A program made the translations under genes and the position numbers. From [Scytonema hofmanni] UTEX 2349 (GTDB taxonomy: Bacteria; Cyanobacteriota; Cyanobacteriia; Cyanobacteriales; Nostocaceae): a stretch of 42,179 nucleotides of DNA. Under the pieces are notes generated by a model. It worked only from the letters and a program-made list of their open reading frames with translations. It had not been told where the DNA came from and did not search any database. Below are positions 15,518 to 23,941 of this stretch, piece by piece. Position 1 is the first letter of the stretch. Each line of letters opens with the position of its first letter. The stretch spans positions 222,062 through 264,240 of the forward strand of contig NZ_KK073769.1 of NCBI RefSeq assembly GCF_000582685.1. Direction: 5' to 3'.

Positions 15518-16360
15518 TTAACGTGCGGGTGCTTTTTTACGTCCACCACCTTGTAAAGCACCCATGCCTCTTAATCCCGTCCAGCCGATGATAATGTAAC
15601 CGATAGACAATAGTAAACTACTCATACCAATTCGCAGTCCAGACTTCAAAGCTTCTTGTTGAGCTTGTTTTTGGGCTTCTTCTTTACGCTGACGAATTTG
15701 GTTAAGTCTTTCATTTGCAAGTCCTTGAGGATCACTTTGCTGGGCTAGAAATTTGTCAAGCTCTTGGGGATTTGCCTTAAACTTCTTGAGTAATTCTTTC
15801 TGAGTTGCAGGGAGGTTAGGATTCTCAAGTGCTTGCTTATATTTTTGATCATCTTTGAGCAACTCAGTAAACTGAGCTTTGATTTGGCTCTTTTGCTGTT
15901 CTAATTGAGCCTTAACCTGAGCGTTACCCAATTGTGCTTGTAATTGAGTTAACTGGCTTTTGAGTTGATTTTCTGCCTGATCCGCATCTTGGGTGATTCG
16001 AGTTACTGTCTGAGACTTAGCTTGATTCACATTGTTGAGGTGCAAGGGAAAAATCAGTAAGAAGAACAACCCCAAAATACTCGATAATATCAGAGCGGGA
16101 AATCTTAAATCTACAGGTTGTGAGCGATCGCCATCACTAGTACTATCAATCCAATATCCGGCAAACAGCATCCCCAAACCAACCATAGGTACAATTCCTC
16201 GGTCAACTAAAGCTGTTGCCAAGCCGATTTGCCACCCTTTATCAGTCGGTTGGAAGGGAAACAACAGAATCAAAAAGTCCAGCAAAAAGGACAAGATTAA
16301 GATAGTCCCAACTACTATTAGTGTGCGGGCAGCGTTTACAGTAGCCAAACGGTCAATCAT
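15518..16360 (-). CDS. hpsJ: HpsJ-like membrane protein
   Basis: The 280-aa protein has three hydrophobic helices in the first 110 residues (about 14-37, 52-68, 88-107), a long charged coiled-coil-like segment rich in Q, K and E (about 112-235: QLKSQLTQLQAQLG, KAQLEQQKSQIKAQF), and a last helix near 245-265 (LLLSIGYIIIGWTGLRGMG) before a basic tail. This matches the HpsJ family found in hormogonium polysaccharide loci and, as HpsJ-like proteins, beside cyanoexosortases. The precise role is unknown; it is needed for or linked to polysaccharide secretion. It lies below the glycosyltransferase at 16782-17432 on the same strand, separated by a large tandem repeat. Confidence 0.82.
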   Translation of the reverse strand: MIDRLATVNAARTLIVVGTILILSFLLDFLILLFPFQPTDKGWQIGLATALVDRGIVPMVGLGMLFAGYWIDSTSDGDRSQPVDLRFPALILSSILGLFFLLIFPLHLNNVNQAKSQTVTRITQDADQAENQLKSQLTQLQAQLGNAQVKAQLEQQKSQIKAQFTELLKDDQKYKQALENPNLPATQKELLKKFKANPQELDKFLAQQSDPQGLANERLNQIRQRKEEAQKQAQQEALKSGLRIGMSSLLLSIGYIIIGWTGLRGMGALQGGGRKKAPAR

Positions 16361-16574
16361 AGTTTTTCGGTCTTGTAGTGAATATTATTGAATGTCATAT
16401 TTAAAGTTACTGGAATATTGTTCCCTTGACCTTATCTGTTATTTAGAATCTCAGAGCAAATTTAATACATTGAATTGAATTTTTACCCTTGATTTTAAAC
16501 TACACCACAGTAACACCTGTAGTTTAGGGTGTCTTCCGGAAATTCCTCGTGTTCAACTATACAAGCGTTGGCTA

Positions 16575-16798
16575 AGGGGAGGGGGGATGGGGAGATGGGG
16601 AGATGGGGAGATGGGGAGATGGGGAGATGGGGGGATGGGGGGAAAGAAGAATTATTATCCTTGTCCCTTGTCCCCTTGTCCCCTTGTCCCCTTGTCCCCT
16701 TGTCCCCTTGTCCCCTTGTCCCCTTGTCCCCTTGTCCCCTTGTCCCCTAGTCCTTGTCTCTACTCCCTAGTCCCCTTGTCTCTACTCCCTAGTCCTTA
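16575..16798. repeat. Octamer tandem repeats: GGGGAGAT arm and TTGTCCCC arm
   Basis: 16575-16640 consists of GGGGAGAT/GGGGGGAT units. After the spacer AAAGAAGAATTATTATCC there are ten perfect consecutive TTGTCCCC octamers (16668-16747), then degenerate TAGTCC and CTACTCCC units to about 16798. The arms are partly complementary. The repeat fills the spacer between two hps genes and includes the stop codon of the upstream one. Confidence 0.95.
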
Positions 16799-17432
16799 TT
16801 TCCAGACGGGTTTGTTCCCAAATCGGCAGATCCTCTGGACGGTCAACATCAGCTAAGGTAGGTAAGTAAGCCACTGATAAATTAAGTTTCTGGGCAATCT
16901 CCACAGTCTGTGATAAAACTTGAGAAGTTCCCCAATCGATGTTAGTCAATAATTCGGGAAACGTCTGCTGTAAACCAATCAAATAATACCCACCGTCTAC
17001 CGCAGGACCGAGAACTAAGTCAAAGACGTGCAGTTGCTCAAAAGCTGTTGCGAGAATCTGAGGATTTACACTAGGGCAATCAGTACCAATGATAACTACA
17101 TGTTCTGTGTTTTTTTGAAAGGAATTTAAGAGCGATCGCATCATTCGCGAACCCAGATCGCCTTCACCTTGTAACTGATAAACTAAATCAGACCCCAACC
17201 AATCTTGCATCAATTGCAAATTACCACCTGCAAACCGCACTTCCAAAGAGATGGCAATGCTTGCTTGTAATTCTTTAACTTGAGATAATGTATATTCAGT
17301 CATCTCTCGCTGAAGATTCGCGGCGCCAACACTGCCCAAAGCAGGTATCAGACGGGTTTTTGTCTTTCCCGGTTCTGGATAGCGAGTAAAAATAATTAGA
17401 TGCTGTTTCGAGTTTTTTGGTGATTTCAGCAC
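16782..17432 (-). CDS. TIGR04282-family (DUF2064) transferase in the hps cluster
   Basis: The 216-aa protein begins with a GT-A nucleotidyl/glycosyltransferase signature, HLIIFTRYPEPGKTKTRLIP (residues 11-30). It has IIGTDCPSV at about 114-122, and LVLGPAVDGGYYLIGL at about 140-155. These are typical of the 'rSAM/selenodomain-associated transferase 1' family, related to molybdopterin- and sugar-nucleotide transferases. Here the context of pseudopilins and glycosyltransferases suggests a role in making sugar precursors or in transfer for the hormogonium polysaccharide. By position it may be hpsI. Its last codons (RTRE-stop) are read from the octamer repeat, so its C-terminus has been set by repeat DNA. 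Confidence 0.85.
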   Translation of the reverse strand: MLKSPKNSKQHLIIFTRYPEPGKTKTRLIPALGSVGAANLQREMTEYTLSQVKELQASIAISLEVRFAGGNLQLMQDWLGSDLVYQLQGEGDLGSRMMRSLLNSFQKNTEHVVIIGTDCPSVNPQILATAFEQLHVFDLVLGPAVDGGYYLIGLQQTFPELLTNIDWGTSQVLSQTVEIAQKLNLSVAYLPTLADVDRPEDLPIWEQTRLEIRTRE

Positions 17433-17465
17433 GCAATACCTTATTTTAAATCAACCAAAAATATC

Positions 17466-18026
17466 TTAATAGCAATAATCACCGTCTTGAGCGGTAGTAT
17501 GCTCTTTTGCCGTTCGCATTGCGCCTAAAATTGTAGAAACATAGACGCAGCGCTTGGCTTTACCAGCATATTTACTAGATAGTGTTATCCTTCCTAGTGG
17601 CGGTTGGGTGACATTACCTCCATAATCAAATTGGATTTGCCTAATGCCATTTGACTGTTGTAAGGTTGTTTCCTGATCTAAGCGTATATTGGAATCTAGG
17701 TTGTTCCAATTAGCCACAGATGCATTTACGGTAGCAGGATGAACTGCCCACTGAACGATATTGTTTTGTTCGCGAAAGCTGACTTGCCAGGTTAATTTTT
17801 GTTTTTTGGCTTGACTTTGAGCCTGACGCATGGCACGATAAACTTCATCTTGGGCAACGTTGAGACGACGAGTGTTTACAAAACTTAGCCAACTGGGGAT
17901 AGCGATCGCGCTTAATATCCCGACCATAAAAATAACTACCAACATCTCTACCAGCGAAAAGCCACTGTTAGAGGAATTTTTCAAAATATTATTTTTCATT
18001 AAATCAACTAAATACGGTAAATGCAC
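17466..18026 (-). CDS. hpsH: GspH/FimT-type pseudopilin (HpsH)
   Basis: The 186-aa protein has a type IV prepilin leader: a short N-terminus ending in G22, then F-S-L-V-E with Glu at +5, and a hydrophobic helix (MLVVIFMVGILSAIAIPSWL). FVNTRRLNVAQDEVYRAMRQAQSQAKK follows, as in GspH/FimT proteins. The C-terminus KRCVYVSTILGAMRT...DGDYCY shares a pattern with HpsD (21341-22036). Such pseudopilins are processed by PilD and assembled in the inner membrane. A second possible start is the ATG at 17999. It lies 33 bp above the transferase gene, on the same strand. Confidence 0.85.
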   Translation of the reverse strand: MHLPYLVDLMKNNILKNSSNSGFSLVEMLVVIFMVGILSAIAIPSWLSFVNTRRLNVAQDEVYRAMRQAQSQAKKQKLTWQVSFREQNNIVQWAVHPATVNASVANWNNLDSNIRLDQETTLQQSNGIRQIQFDYGGNVTQPPLGRITLSSKYAGKAKRCVYVSTILGAMRTAKEHTTAQDGDYCY

Positions 18027-18096
18027 TAAGGATATTTATTTTTCGACGTTGCTGATTAGATGTATGAAAATGATTCTGCGTGATGTCAAAACCCTT

Positions 18097-18124
18097 GTAG
18101 AGACGCGATATATCGCGTCTCTAC
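18097..18124. repeat. Perfect 28-bp GTAGAGACG-family palindrome
   Basis: The sequence reads GTAGAGACGCGATA followed by its exact reverse complement. It lies in the 162-bp spacer between hpsG and hpsH, and is one of eight copies of this family in the window. It could form a cruciform or an RNA hairpin that attenuates or stabilises the hps transcript. Confidence 0.9.
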
Positions 18125-18188
18125 ATTCGGATTTCTACTGCGATTCAGCAACGCCTATTTTTCAATTAAATTGTTAAAACCGCAAATC

Positions 18189-19154
18189 TTAGGTGTTTTT
18201 CACTTTATTAGCAAATATCTTCATGCTTGTTAATAATGCGGTAGACAAAGCAGACGGTAGCATCAGAATAACGACTATTTTAAAGAAAAGTATTAATGTT
18301 AAACTTCTATTTTGTAGACGGGAAGAATCATTTTTGACATACTTCCACAAAAATAAAGCCCCTGCTAAACCTTTTTGTCGATTAAGCGGATTTTGTAAAG
18401 CTTTCCATGTTAGATATTTATAAAGATTTGCAAAGCTGTAAGCTTTCAAATGTTGTAAAGATTCAGGACTTGTACTGTACGCTTTATTAAGAACTTGCAG
18501 ACAAGCTTTTTCTTGTCTTGCAAGATTACAAGACAGAGAATTAGCACTTATTCTATATAAAATTTGCACTTCGGGTACAGCGACAAAATTGAATTCCCGC
18601 GCTAATCGCAACCACATATCCCAATCTTGACCAGCAAGCAAAGATTCATCAAATCCACCAACTGCGAGCAGAGCATCTTTAGAAATCAATGGATTAGAAC
18701 CATTCTCTAAAAAATTTTTAACTAATAACTGTTCATAAACATTTCCATTTAGACTAATGTGAGTACCTGAATGGACAAAATTGCCATTTTCATCAATATA
18801 ATCTGTCCAACTATAAGCAACTTTTGTAAGAGGATTTTCTTCTAAAGCCTGTAACTGAGTCGCTAGCTTATCAGGTGTCCATATATCATCTGCATCTAAG
18901 AAACTAATAAATTCTCCTACTGCATGGTTAATGCCACGGTTACGACTCACATTTCCACCAACATTAGTATATGAAAAAGTTTTTATCCGACTATCTTTAA
19001 TTTTTGAAACAATATCTAAACTTGAATCAGTTGAACCATCATTAATGACAATTAATTCAAAATCAGTAAAACTTTGAGTTAAAACTGACTCTATTGTTTC
19101 CTTAATCGTTTTAGCACAATTATATGCTGGTATAATGACAGAAATTTTCGACAC
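18189..19154 (-). CDS. hpsG: Family 2 glycosyltransferase (HpsG-like)
   Basis: The 321-aa GT-A enzyme begins MSKISVIIPAYNCAKTIKE. It has ELIVINDGSTDSS (33-45), the metal-binding DADD motif (87-90, FLDADDIWTPDKL), and the acceptor-side GGFDESLLAGQDWDMWLRLA. A hydrophobic segment at about 280-305 (LTLILFFKIVVILMLPSAL) is probably a membrane anchor at the inner face of the cytoplasmic membrane. It follows hpsF by 15 bp and is the third glycosyltransferase of the cluster, consistent with hpsG. Donor and acceptor sugars cannot be told. Confidence 0.85.
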   Translation of the reverse strand: MSKISVIIPAYNCAKTIKETIESVLTQSFTDFELIVINDGSTDSSLDIVSKIKDSRIKTFSYTNVGGNVSRNRGINHAVGEFISFLDADDIWTPDKLATQLQALEENPLTKVAYSWTDYIDENGNFVHSGTHISLNGNVYEQLLVKNFLENGSNPLISKDALLAVGGFDESLLAGQDWDMWLRLAREFNFVAVPEVQILYRISANSLSCNLARQEKACLQVLNKAYSTSPESLQHLKAYSFANLYKYLTWKALQNPLNRQKGLAGALFLWKYVKNDSSRLQNRSLTLILFFKIVVILMLPSALSTALLTSMKIFANKVKNT

Positions 19155-19169
19155 TTTGGGATTTTTATA

Positions 19170-20171
19170 CTAGGTTTTTACAACCTTATTCTTCCCAAAA
19201 ATATTGCTAAAATAACATTTTAAAGAATAAAAAGGACTTATCATACTGCTTAAATAGAACTCAATTTCAAAACGTGCAATTATATCATGTTTTAGTTGAC
19301 CTTTATACTTAATTAAATGTCGTAAAACTCGCCGTAAATTTGCCACAAAAATCCTAGCAAACACAATAGGTTTTTGCCAAGTTTTGGCATTTATAAAGCG
19401 TAGCTGACAATGACATAAACCGCAGCCTCTAGCCAAGCTTATCAAATAATCTTTTTCTAATCGCCAATGTGGTATTTGATGATAAGTATGCATAGCAGGG
19501 TTATACCAAATTTGCCAACCTGCTTTGTGTATGTATAACAATGGTTCATAGTCATCTCCCTGTACCATCAATCCTGGTAATTTTCCTGTTAAATTAGGTC
19601 GTTGTGGAACATTTTCGCACCATGCTTGTTTACGAACTACAAGCGCTGCACCAGGAGGAAGCCTTAAATTATCTGGATCAAATAAATGGGATTGATTTCC
19701 GTGTTCTCTAATAGCCATAAAGGCTTGAATTCTTTCAAAATTATGTGGCGGTTTTACCTCGTATTCACCATGTATTTGACCGCTCCATGCACCAGCTAGA
19801 GGATGTTTTTGACCAAAGTTATGAGCCTGTGCTACCCAATCAGATGCAGGTAGATTATCATCATCTAGAAATGCGATTATCTCACCTCTGGCTTCTTTTA
19901 CGGCTCTCAGTCTTGCAAATGCAGCTCCCTGTTGTTTTTCCAAAAAGTACCTCAACGGAATTTCACTATTCCAGGTTTTTTGATAATTATCAATTACAAG
20001 AGCAGTGTTATCTTTACTATTGTTATCAACAATAACTATTTCCCAGCTTAGAGTTTCTTCAAAACTCTGATTTTTCAACTTCTCCAAAAGTCTAGTTAAC
20101 CGATTTTCACTGTTATATGTAGGAATAGCTAAAGTTAGATTTAAAATATTATTTTTACTTTTGTCAGTCAT
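19170..20171 (-). CDS. hpsF: Family 2 glycosyltransferase (HpsF-like)
   Basis: The 333-aa enzyme has LTLAIPTYNSENRLTRLLE, WEIVIVDNNSKDNT and FLDDDNLP as GT-A nucleotide and metal motifs. It then has RKQAWCENVPQRP and YNPAMHTYHQIPHWRLEKDYL, shared almost word for word with the neighbouring HpsE-like protein. The two are tandem paralogues. The ATG overlaps the stop of the upstream gene by 8 nt (ATGACTGA), which implies translational coupling. The C-terminal region is basic and weakly hydrophobic, typical of peripheral membrane glycosyltransferases. Confidence 0.86.
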   Translation of the reverse strand: MTDKSKNNILNLTLAIPTYNSENRLTRLLEKLKNQSFEETLSWEIVIVDNNSKDNTALVIDNYQKTWNSEIPLRYFLEKQQGAAFARLRAVKEARGEIIAFLDDDNLPASDWVAQAHNFGQKHPLAGAWSGQIHGEYEVKPPHNFERIQAFMAIREHGNQSHLFDPDNLRLPPGAALVVRKQAWCENVPQRPNLTGKLPGLMVQGDDYEPLLYIHKAGWQIWYNPAMHTYHQIPHWRLEKDYLISLARGCGLCHCQLRFINAKTWQKPIVFARIFVANLRRVLRHLIKYKGQLKHDIIARFEIEFYLSSMISPFYSLKCYFSNIFGKNKVVKT

Positions 20172-21129
20172 AATTTTTCAAAAATTTTATTTTAAAAAGA
20201 TAAAAAGGGCTAATTAAACTGCTTACTAGTAACTCTTTTTCACAGGCAGCAATTAAATCAGTTTTAATTACACCTCGATATTTGAAAGTGTGAATTATAA
20301 TCGTGCGTAAATCATTAACTAAGTATGCTAAACTCGCTAAGGGTCTTTGCCAAGGTTTTGTTCTCAGCATCCGTAAGTGATAACGACTTAAGCCAACGCA
20401 GCGAAATAGAAGAATTAAATATTCTCTTTGCAATCGCCACGCAGGAATTTTATGATATACATGCATTTCTGGGTTATACCAAATCTCCCAACCACCTAAC
20501 TGAATATGTAAGACAACTTCTAAATCTTCACTTGCTAAACCCGCTTCTCTACCTTTGTGGTTTAAAACAGGTTGTTGTGGAACATTTTCGCACCAAGCTT
20601 GTTTACGAACTACTAAGCCTGCTCCTGGGGGTAGCATTTTCATTTTGGGCTGATATATATGGGGTTTATCACCTCGTTCGGTGATAGCTAAAAAACAGGC
20701 TATTTTATGAAAGTTTTCCGGCGGTTGGACTTCAAAATCACCGTGAATTTGGCTCCCAAAAGCTCCCGCATTGGGATGCTTTTGAGCAAAAGCATAAGCT
20801 GCTGTTACCCAATTTGATACCGGATAATTGTCATCATCAAGGAAACCGATTAATTGACTTTTAGCTTCTTCAACTGCGCGTTTTCGGGCATAAGCTGCTC
20901 CTTGTTTCGCTTCAAAGCAATACTTTAATGGGCAAGCACATTGCCAATTTTCTTGATATGCCTGAACCACTTTAGCTGTATTATCAGTGCTGTTATTATC
21001 TACAACAATGATTTCCCAAGATAAATATGGAGTGCAAATTTGATTTTGCAGTCGTTCTAAAAGCTCAGGCAAACGACTTGCACCGTTGTAAGTTGGGATG
21101 GCTACAGTAAAGTCAAGACACTTAGTCAT
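20164..21129 (-). CDS. hpsE: Family 2 glycosyltransferase (HpsE-like)
   Basis: The 321-aa GT-A protein has FTVAIPTYNGASRLPELLE (7-25), WEIIVVDNNSTDNT (38-51), and the acidic metal site GFLDDDNYP (95-103). RKQAWCENVPQQP and EMHVYHKIPAWRLQREYL follow. It matches the HpsE-type glycosyltransferases of hormogonium loci and is about half identical by eye to the next gene. It lies about 210 bp below hpsD, on the same strand. The reaction is presumably transfer of a sugar from a nucleotide or lipid donor to the growing polysaccharide, but specificity is unknown. Confidence 0.87.
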   Translation of the reverse strand: MTKCLDFTVAIPTYNGASRLPELLERLQNQICTPYLSWEIIVVDNNSTDNTAKVVQAYQENWQCACPLKYCFEAKQGAAYARKRAVEEAKSQLIGFLDDDNYPVSNWVTAAYAFAQKHPNAGAFGSQIHGDFEVQPPENFHKIACFLAITERGDKPHIYQPKMKMLPPGAGLVVRKQAWCENVPQQPVLNHKGREAGLASEDLEVVLHIQLGGWEIWYNPEMHVYHKIPAWRLQREYLILLFRCVGLSRYHLRMLRTKPWQRPLASLAYLVNDLRTIIIHTFKYRGVIKTDLIAACEKELLVSSLISPFYLFKIKFLKNYD

Positions 21130-21340
21130 AGCGCAAAATTTGTATTGCTATTAGGGTAATTTTTTAGTATGCCCAAAGATAAAAAATCTAGTTAAAGTTA
21201 CTATGTGACTAATTTGCCATTATTCATGAGATAGATAAACAAAAATTGCACCTGATATTTCAAGTTTGCTCTGAAGGTGCAGTTTATAGTTCCGTATTTT
21301 TATGGAATTTTTATTATTGTTTAGCGATCGCATTTATTAT

Positions 21341-22036
21341 TTAATTGCAATCACCATCTTTTTCAGTTCGCATTCCTCCTAGAAGAGTGTCTACAATCAC
21401 ACATCGTTTTACCTCACTTGCTGTGGTAGTTCCAGGGTTAGGTACAGCTACTAGAACTTTTAAACCTGTATCAGAAGGATTACTATTAGTCTTAGTTGCT
21501 AAAATACCCATATAATCGAAAGTAATTGTTTGTGGTGCATTGGAATTGTAGACGGAAGCGTAAGTTGAAGTATTGCTAATACTGTTTCTATTATTTAGGT
21601 TTGTACCTAGCAATATTTGTCGTGGTTTAATTTCTAAATCTCCACCTAAATCACGCCAGTAATTATCAGGTGCAAAATCGCTAGGGTGTATGGCAATTTG
21701 TGGAACTTTATTAGTGTTATTAGTTGTAAAACTGACGCTGTAGCTAAGTTTTTTCTTTTTAGCTTCTCGTTGTGCGTCTTGCAGTGCAGCTAAGACGACA
21801 TCGTTAGCTTTATTTACTCGCTGTCGATTGGTAAAACCAACCCAGCCAGGAGCAGCGATCGCCGCTAAAATTCCTACCATCAGCACCACTGCTATCAATT
21901 CGATCAGTGTGAAGCCGGCATTCTGTTGGATATCTCCAGAAGCGTAGTAGTTTTTACCTGCGAATTGCTGCTTTAATATTGCCAGTACAGATTTTTTATG
22001 ATTTTTTTTAAACATCAATAAACCCACGCTATACAT
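21341..22036 (-). CDS. hpsD: GspH/FimT-type pseudopilin (HpsD)
   Basis: The 231-aa protein has a type IV prepilin signal: G41 followed by F-T-L-I-E, with Glu at +5, and a hydrophobic helix LIAVVLMVGILAAIAAPGW. The continuation VGFTNRQRVNKANDVVLAALQDAQREAKKKKLSY is characteristic of GspH/FimT pseudopilins. The long leader (40 aa) may be shorter if translation starts at the ATG at 22015 (MFKKNHKK). The C-terminus KRCVIVDTLLGGMRTEKDGDCN is conserved with HpsH. It lies 38 bp below hpsC. Confidence 0.86.
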   Translation of the reverse strand: MYSVGLLMFKKNHKKSVLAILKQQFAGKNYYASGDIQQNAGFTLIELIAVVLMVGILAAIAAPGWVGFTNRQRVNKANDVVLAALQDAQREAKKKKLSYSVSFTTNNTNKVPQIAIHPSDFAPDNYWRDLGGDLEIKPRQILLGTNLNNRNSISNTSTYASVYNSNAPQTITFDYMGILATKTNSNPSDTGLKVLVAVPNPGTTTASEVKRCVIVDTLLGGMRTEKDGDCN

Positions 22037-22074
22037 AATACCTTTTTGTTAATTAATTAGATGAGTTATTAAGG

Positions 22075-23079
22075 TTATTTAGCAGGTAAAAATCCGCGTC
22101 CTTGCACTTGAATGCTTGCAGTTGGGAAATAAGTAGCAGCACTGTTTGAATACTGAATTTGATTATTCTTGTCAAGGCGAAAATAGGCATTACCTCTTAA
22201 GTAAATCTTTGCCAATACTTTATCCGCTTCTACACAAGCATAAAATCCAGATGTGTTAGTTCCTATATCTTGTGAATTAGCCGGACAAGTAATCGCAGGT
22301 CCACTAGTGCTAATATAATCAAGTAAAGTCTCAGTTCGTGAAGTGTAAGCTGCTGAGTCTGCTTTCCATTGATTCATCTTTTCCTTGAGGCTAGAGCCAG
22401 GAATGGTTGGGTCTAGAGGTGGTGGATTAAACCCAGGACTAGAATCTTCGCCTTTAGTATTAGAATAAGCTGCACTAATTTTACCTCGAATTTGAAATCT
22501 ACCAATGCGTGCTGAACGTGACCAGGTAGTGTTGCCCCCGGTAGGATTTGTAATTAAGTAATATGCCACTAATGAATAAGCAAAACCATCGTCTTTAACA
22601 GTATCTGTTTTAGAACTCACCCCAACACTATCAGCTAAATATTCTCGTTTCCAAAAAACTAGAATTGGTTGACAAACAGTTCCATCAGCGTTGGTTTGCT
22701 TACAATTAGGAGCTTCCTTTACGGGTGGTATTCGGTTTTTAATTCCTGAATTAGCAGGAAGAATAGTAGGAGGAGTCGGAGGAGTTGTATTATCTCCGTC
22801 TCTAGTTAATCCATCACGATCGTAAATATAAACTGCTTGCTGTAAATCTCGCTCAATGAAATCAAGTGCAGCCTGAATTTCTTGCTCGCTGGTTGCTTTG
22901 GCTTGTTCTTTGCGATCGGTGTCTAGGATGTCAATCATAAATCCCAATAAAGGGGTGATGATCAGTATGGCTAAAACCATTCCTATTAGCAGTTCAATTA
23001 GGGTAAAGCCACTATTTTTATTATTTATGCCAAAGCATTTTAATTTAAGGTTCAGTATAAATTTGAGTGAACTCATCAT
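22075..23079 (-). CDS. hpsC: Pseudopilin HpsC (PilW-like)
   Basis: The 334-aa protein has a prepilin leader ending in G24, then F-T-L-I-E with Glu at +5 and the hydrophobic helix LLIGMVLAILIITPLLGFM. The segment DRKEQAKATSEQEIQAALDFIERDLQQAV is typical of PilW/type II minor pilins. The globular domain contains cysteine pairs (CKQTNADGTVC, CPANSQDIG...YAC) that may form disulfides outside the membrane. It lies 43 bp downstream of hpsB, same strand. It probably contributes to the modified type IV pilus-like apparatus that exports hormogonium polysaccharide. Confidence 0.87.
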   Translation of the reverse strand: MMSSLKFILNLKLKCFGINNKNSGFTLIELLIGMVLAILIITPLLGFMIDILDTDRKEQAKATSEQEIQAALDFIERDLQQAVYIYDRDGLTRDGDNTTPPTPPTILPANSGIKNRIPPVKEAPNCKQTNADGTVCQPILVFWKREYLADSVGVSSKTDTVKDDGFAYSLVAYYLITNPTGGNTTWSRSARIGRFQIRGKISAAYSNTKGEDSSPGFNPPPLDPTIPGSSLKEKMNQWKADSAAYTSRTETLLDYISTSGPAITCPANSQDIGTNTSGFYACVEADKVLAKIYLRGNAYFRLDKNNQIQYSNSAATYFPTASIQVQGRGFLPAK

Positions 23080-23122
23080 GTTACGGTTTCCCTTTTATTA
23101 ACAGATGCTGAAGAATTAAGAT

Positions 23123-23911
23123 TCAATTGGTGGTGCAACCTTTGTCGATTGGTTGGTTAGTTGGGTCTGAACCTTGAAGACGCTTGCAAAGGTCGCTATA
23201 GCTAGGCACTGTATCAGTAATATCTGTTGACATTTCTACTAAAGGTGCTTGCAGTGTTCCTAAGCCAGTTCCACCAGTAAAAGTCTGTTGCTGTTTAACG
23301 CTGTCTTTCGATGCCTTAAAAGTGATGCCACTTTTAAAAGCATTTGCTCTGTAAACCCTCACCCCTAAGGCATATCCCGTTGTAGAGGTTTTGTTACGAA
23401 AAACCTGCACAACCATATCAGTGGTACTGGTATTTTGGCATTTAGGAGGATCGGTAGCGTTAGTAGAAGGAGGTACAGTTACACCATCAAAATCTATGCA
23501 ATACAAATTAGTTGGAGATGGGGGAGTTCCTGGTGATGTTGTCCCCGTTGTATTTGTGCAGTAAGAATTTGCTGCACAGCTTATGCTTCCTGAGTTTATA
23601 GGAACAGGAAAATCTTTAAGGAGACTATCACTAGTGGCTAATGGGGGGTCAATTTTCTTAGTTCTGACTCCATCAATATAGGATTTGGCTGCTTGGGTTG
23701 CAAATTCTATCCTTCGGGCTTGAACGCGGGTTGCCACTGATAAGATAATAACTGGTGCGATCGCTGATAACAAAATGCTAACCACTACGATCGCTACTAA
23801 AGATTCAATTATCGTGAAACCCCCTTGGCGAGATTTTGAGTAGGATGCAAGTATTTTTCCAGCTTTATTAACCTGTAGTGTTTGTTTGCTTGCTCGTTTT
23901 GCTGTCGTCAT
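23123..23911 (-). CDS. hpsB: Pseudopilin HpsB
   Basis: The 262-aa protein has a 31-residue basic leader ending in RQGG. Then F-T-I-I-E with Glu at +5 and the helix SLVAIVVVSILLSAIAPVIIL form a canonical type IV prepilin signal for PilD processing and methylation. The head domain is rich in Ser, Thr and Pro, with several cysteines (SCAANSYC, LYCIDFD, KCQNT, LCKRLQ). The gene is directly below hpsA (30-bp gap) on the same strand. Order A-B-C-D and the family match the hormogonium polysaccharide secretion locus of Nostoc punctiforme (established knowledge). Confidence 0.88.
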   Translation of the reverse strand: MTTAKRASKQTLQVNKAGKILASYSKSRQGGFTIIESLVAIVVVSILLSAIAPVIILSVATRVQARRIEFATQAAKSYIDGVRTKKIDPPLATSDSLLKDFPVPINSGSISCAANSYCTNTTGTTSPGTPPSPTNLYCIDFDGVTVPPSTNATDPPKCQNTSTTDMVVQVFRNKTSTTGYALGVRVYRANAFKSGITFKASKDSVKQQQTFTGGTGLGTLQAPLVEMSTDITDTVPSYSDLCKRLQGSDPTNQPIDKGCTTN

Positions 23912-23941
23912 GGCAATTTACCCTATATTCAAACCCGATGT

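Noticed and set aside
16575..16798. CRISPR array
   Set aside because: Units are adjacent octamers without unique spacers, and no cas gene is near.
16529..16856. Two overlapping plus-strand open frames of 73 and 89 codons
   Set aside because: They are read from GGGGAGAT and TTGTCCCC octamers, which lack stops in these frames. No natural protein composition.
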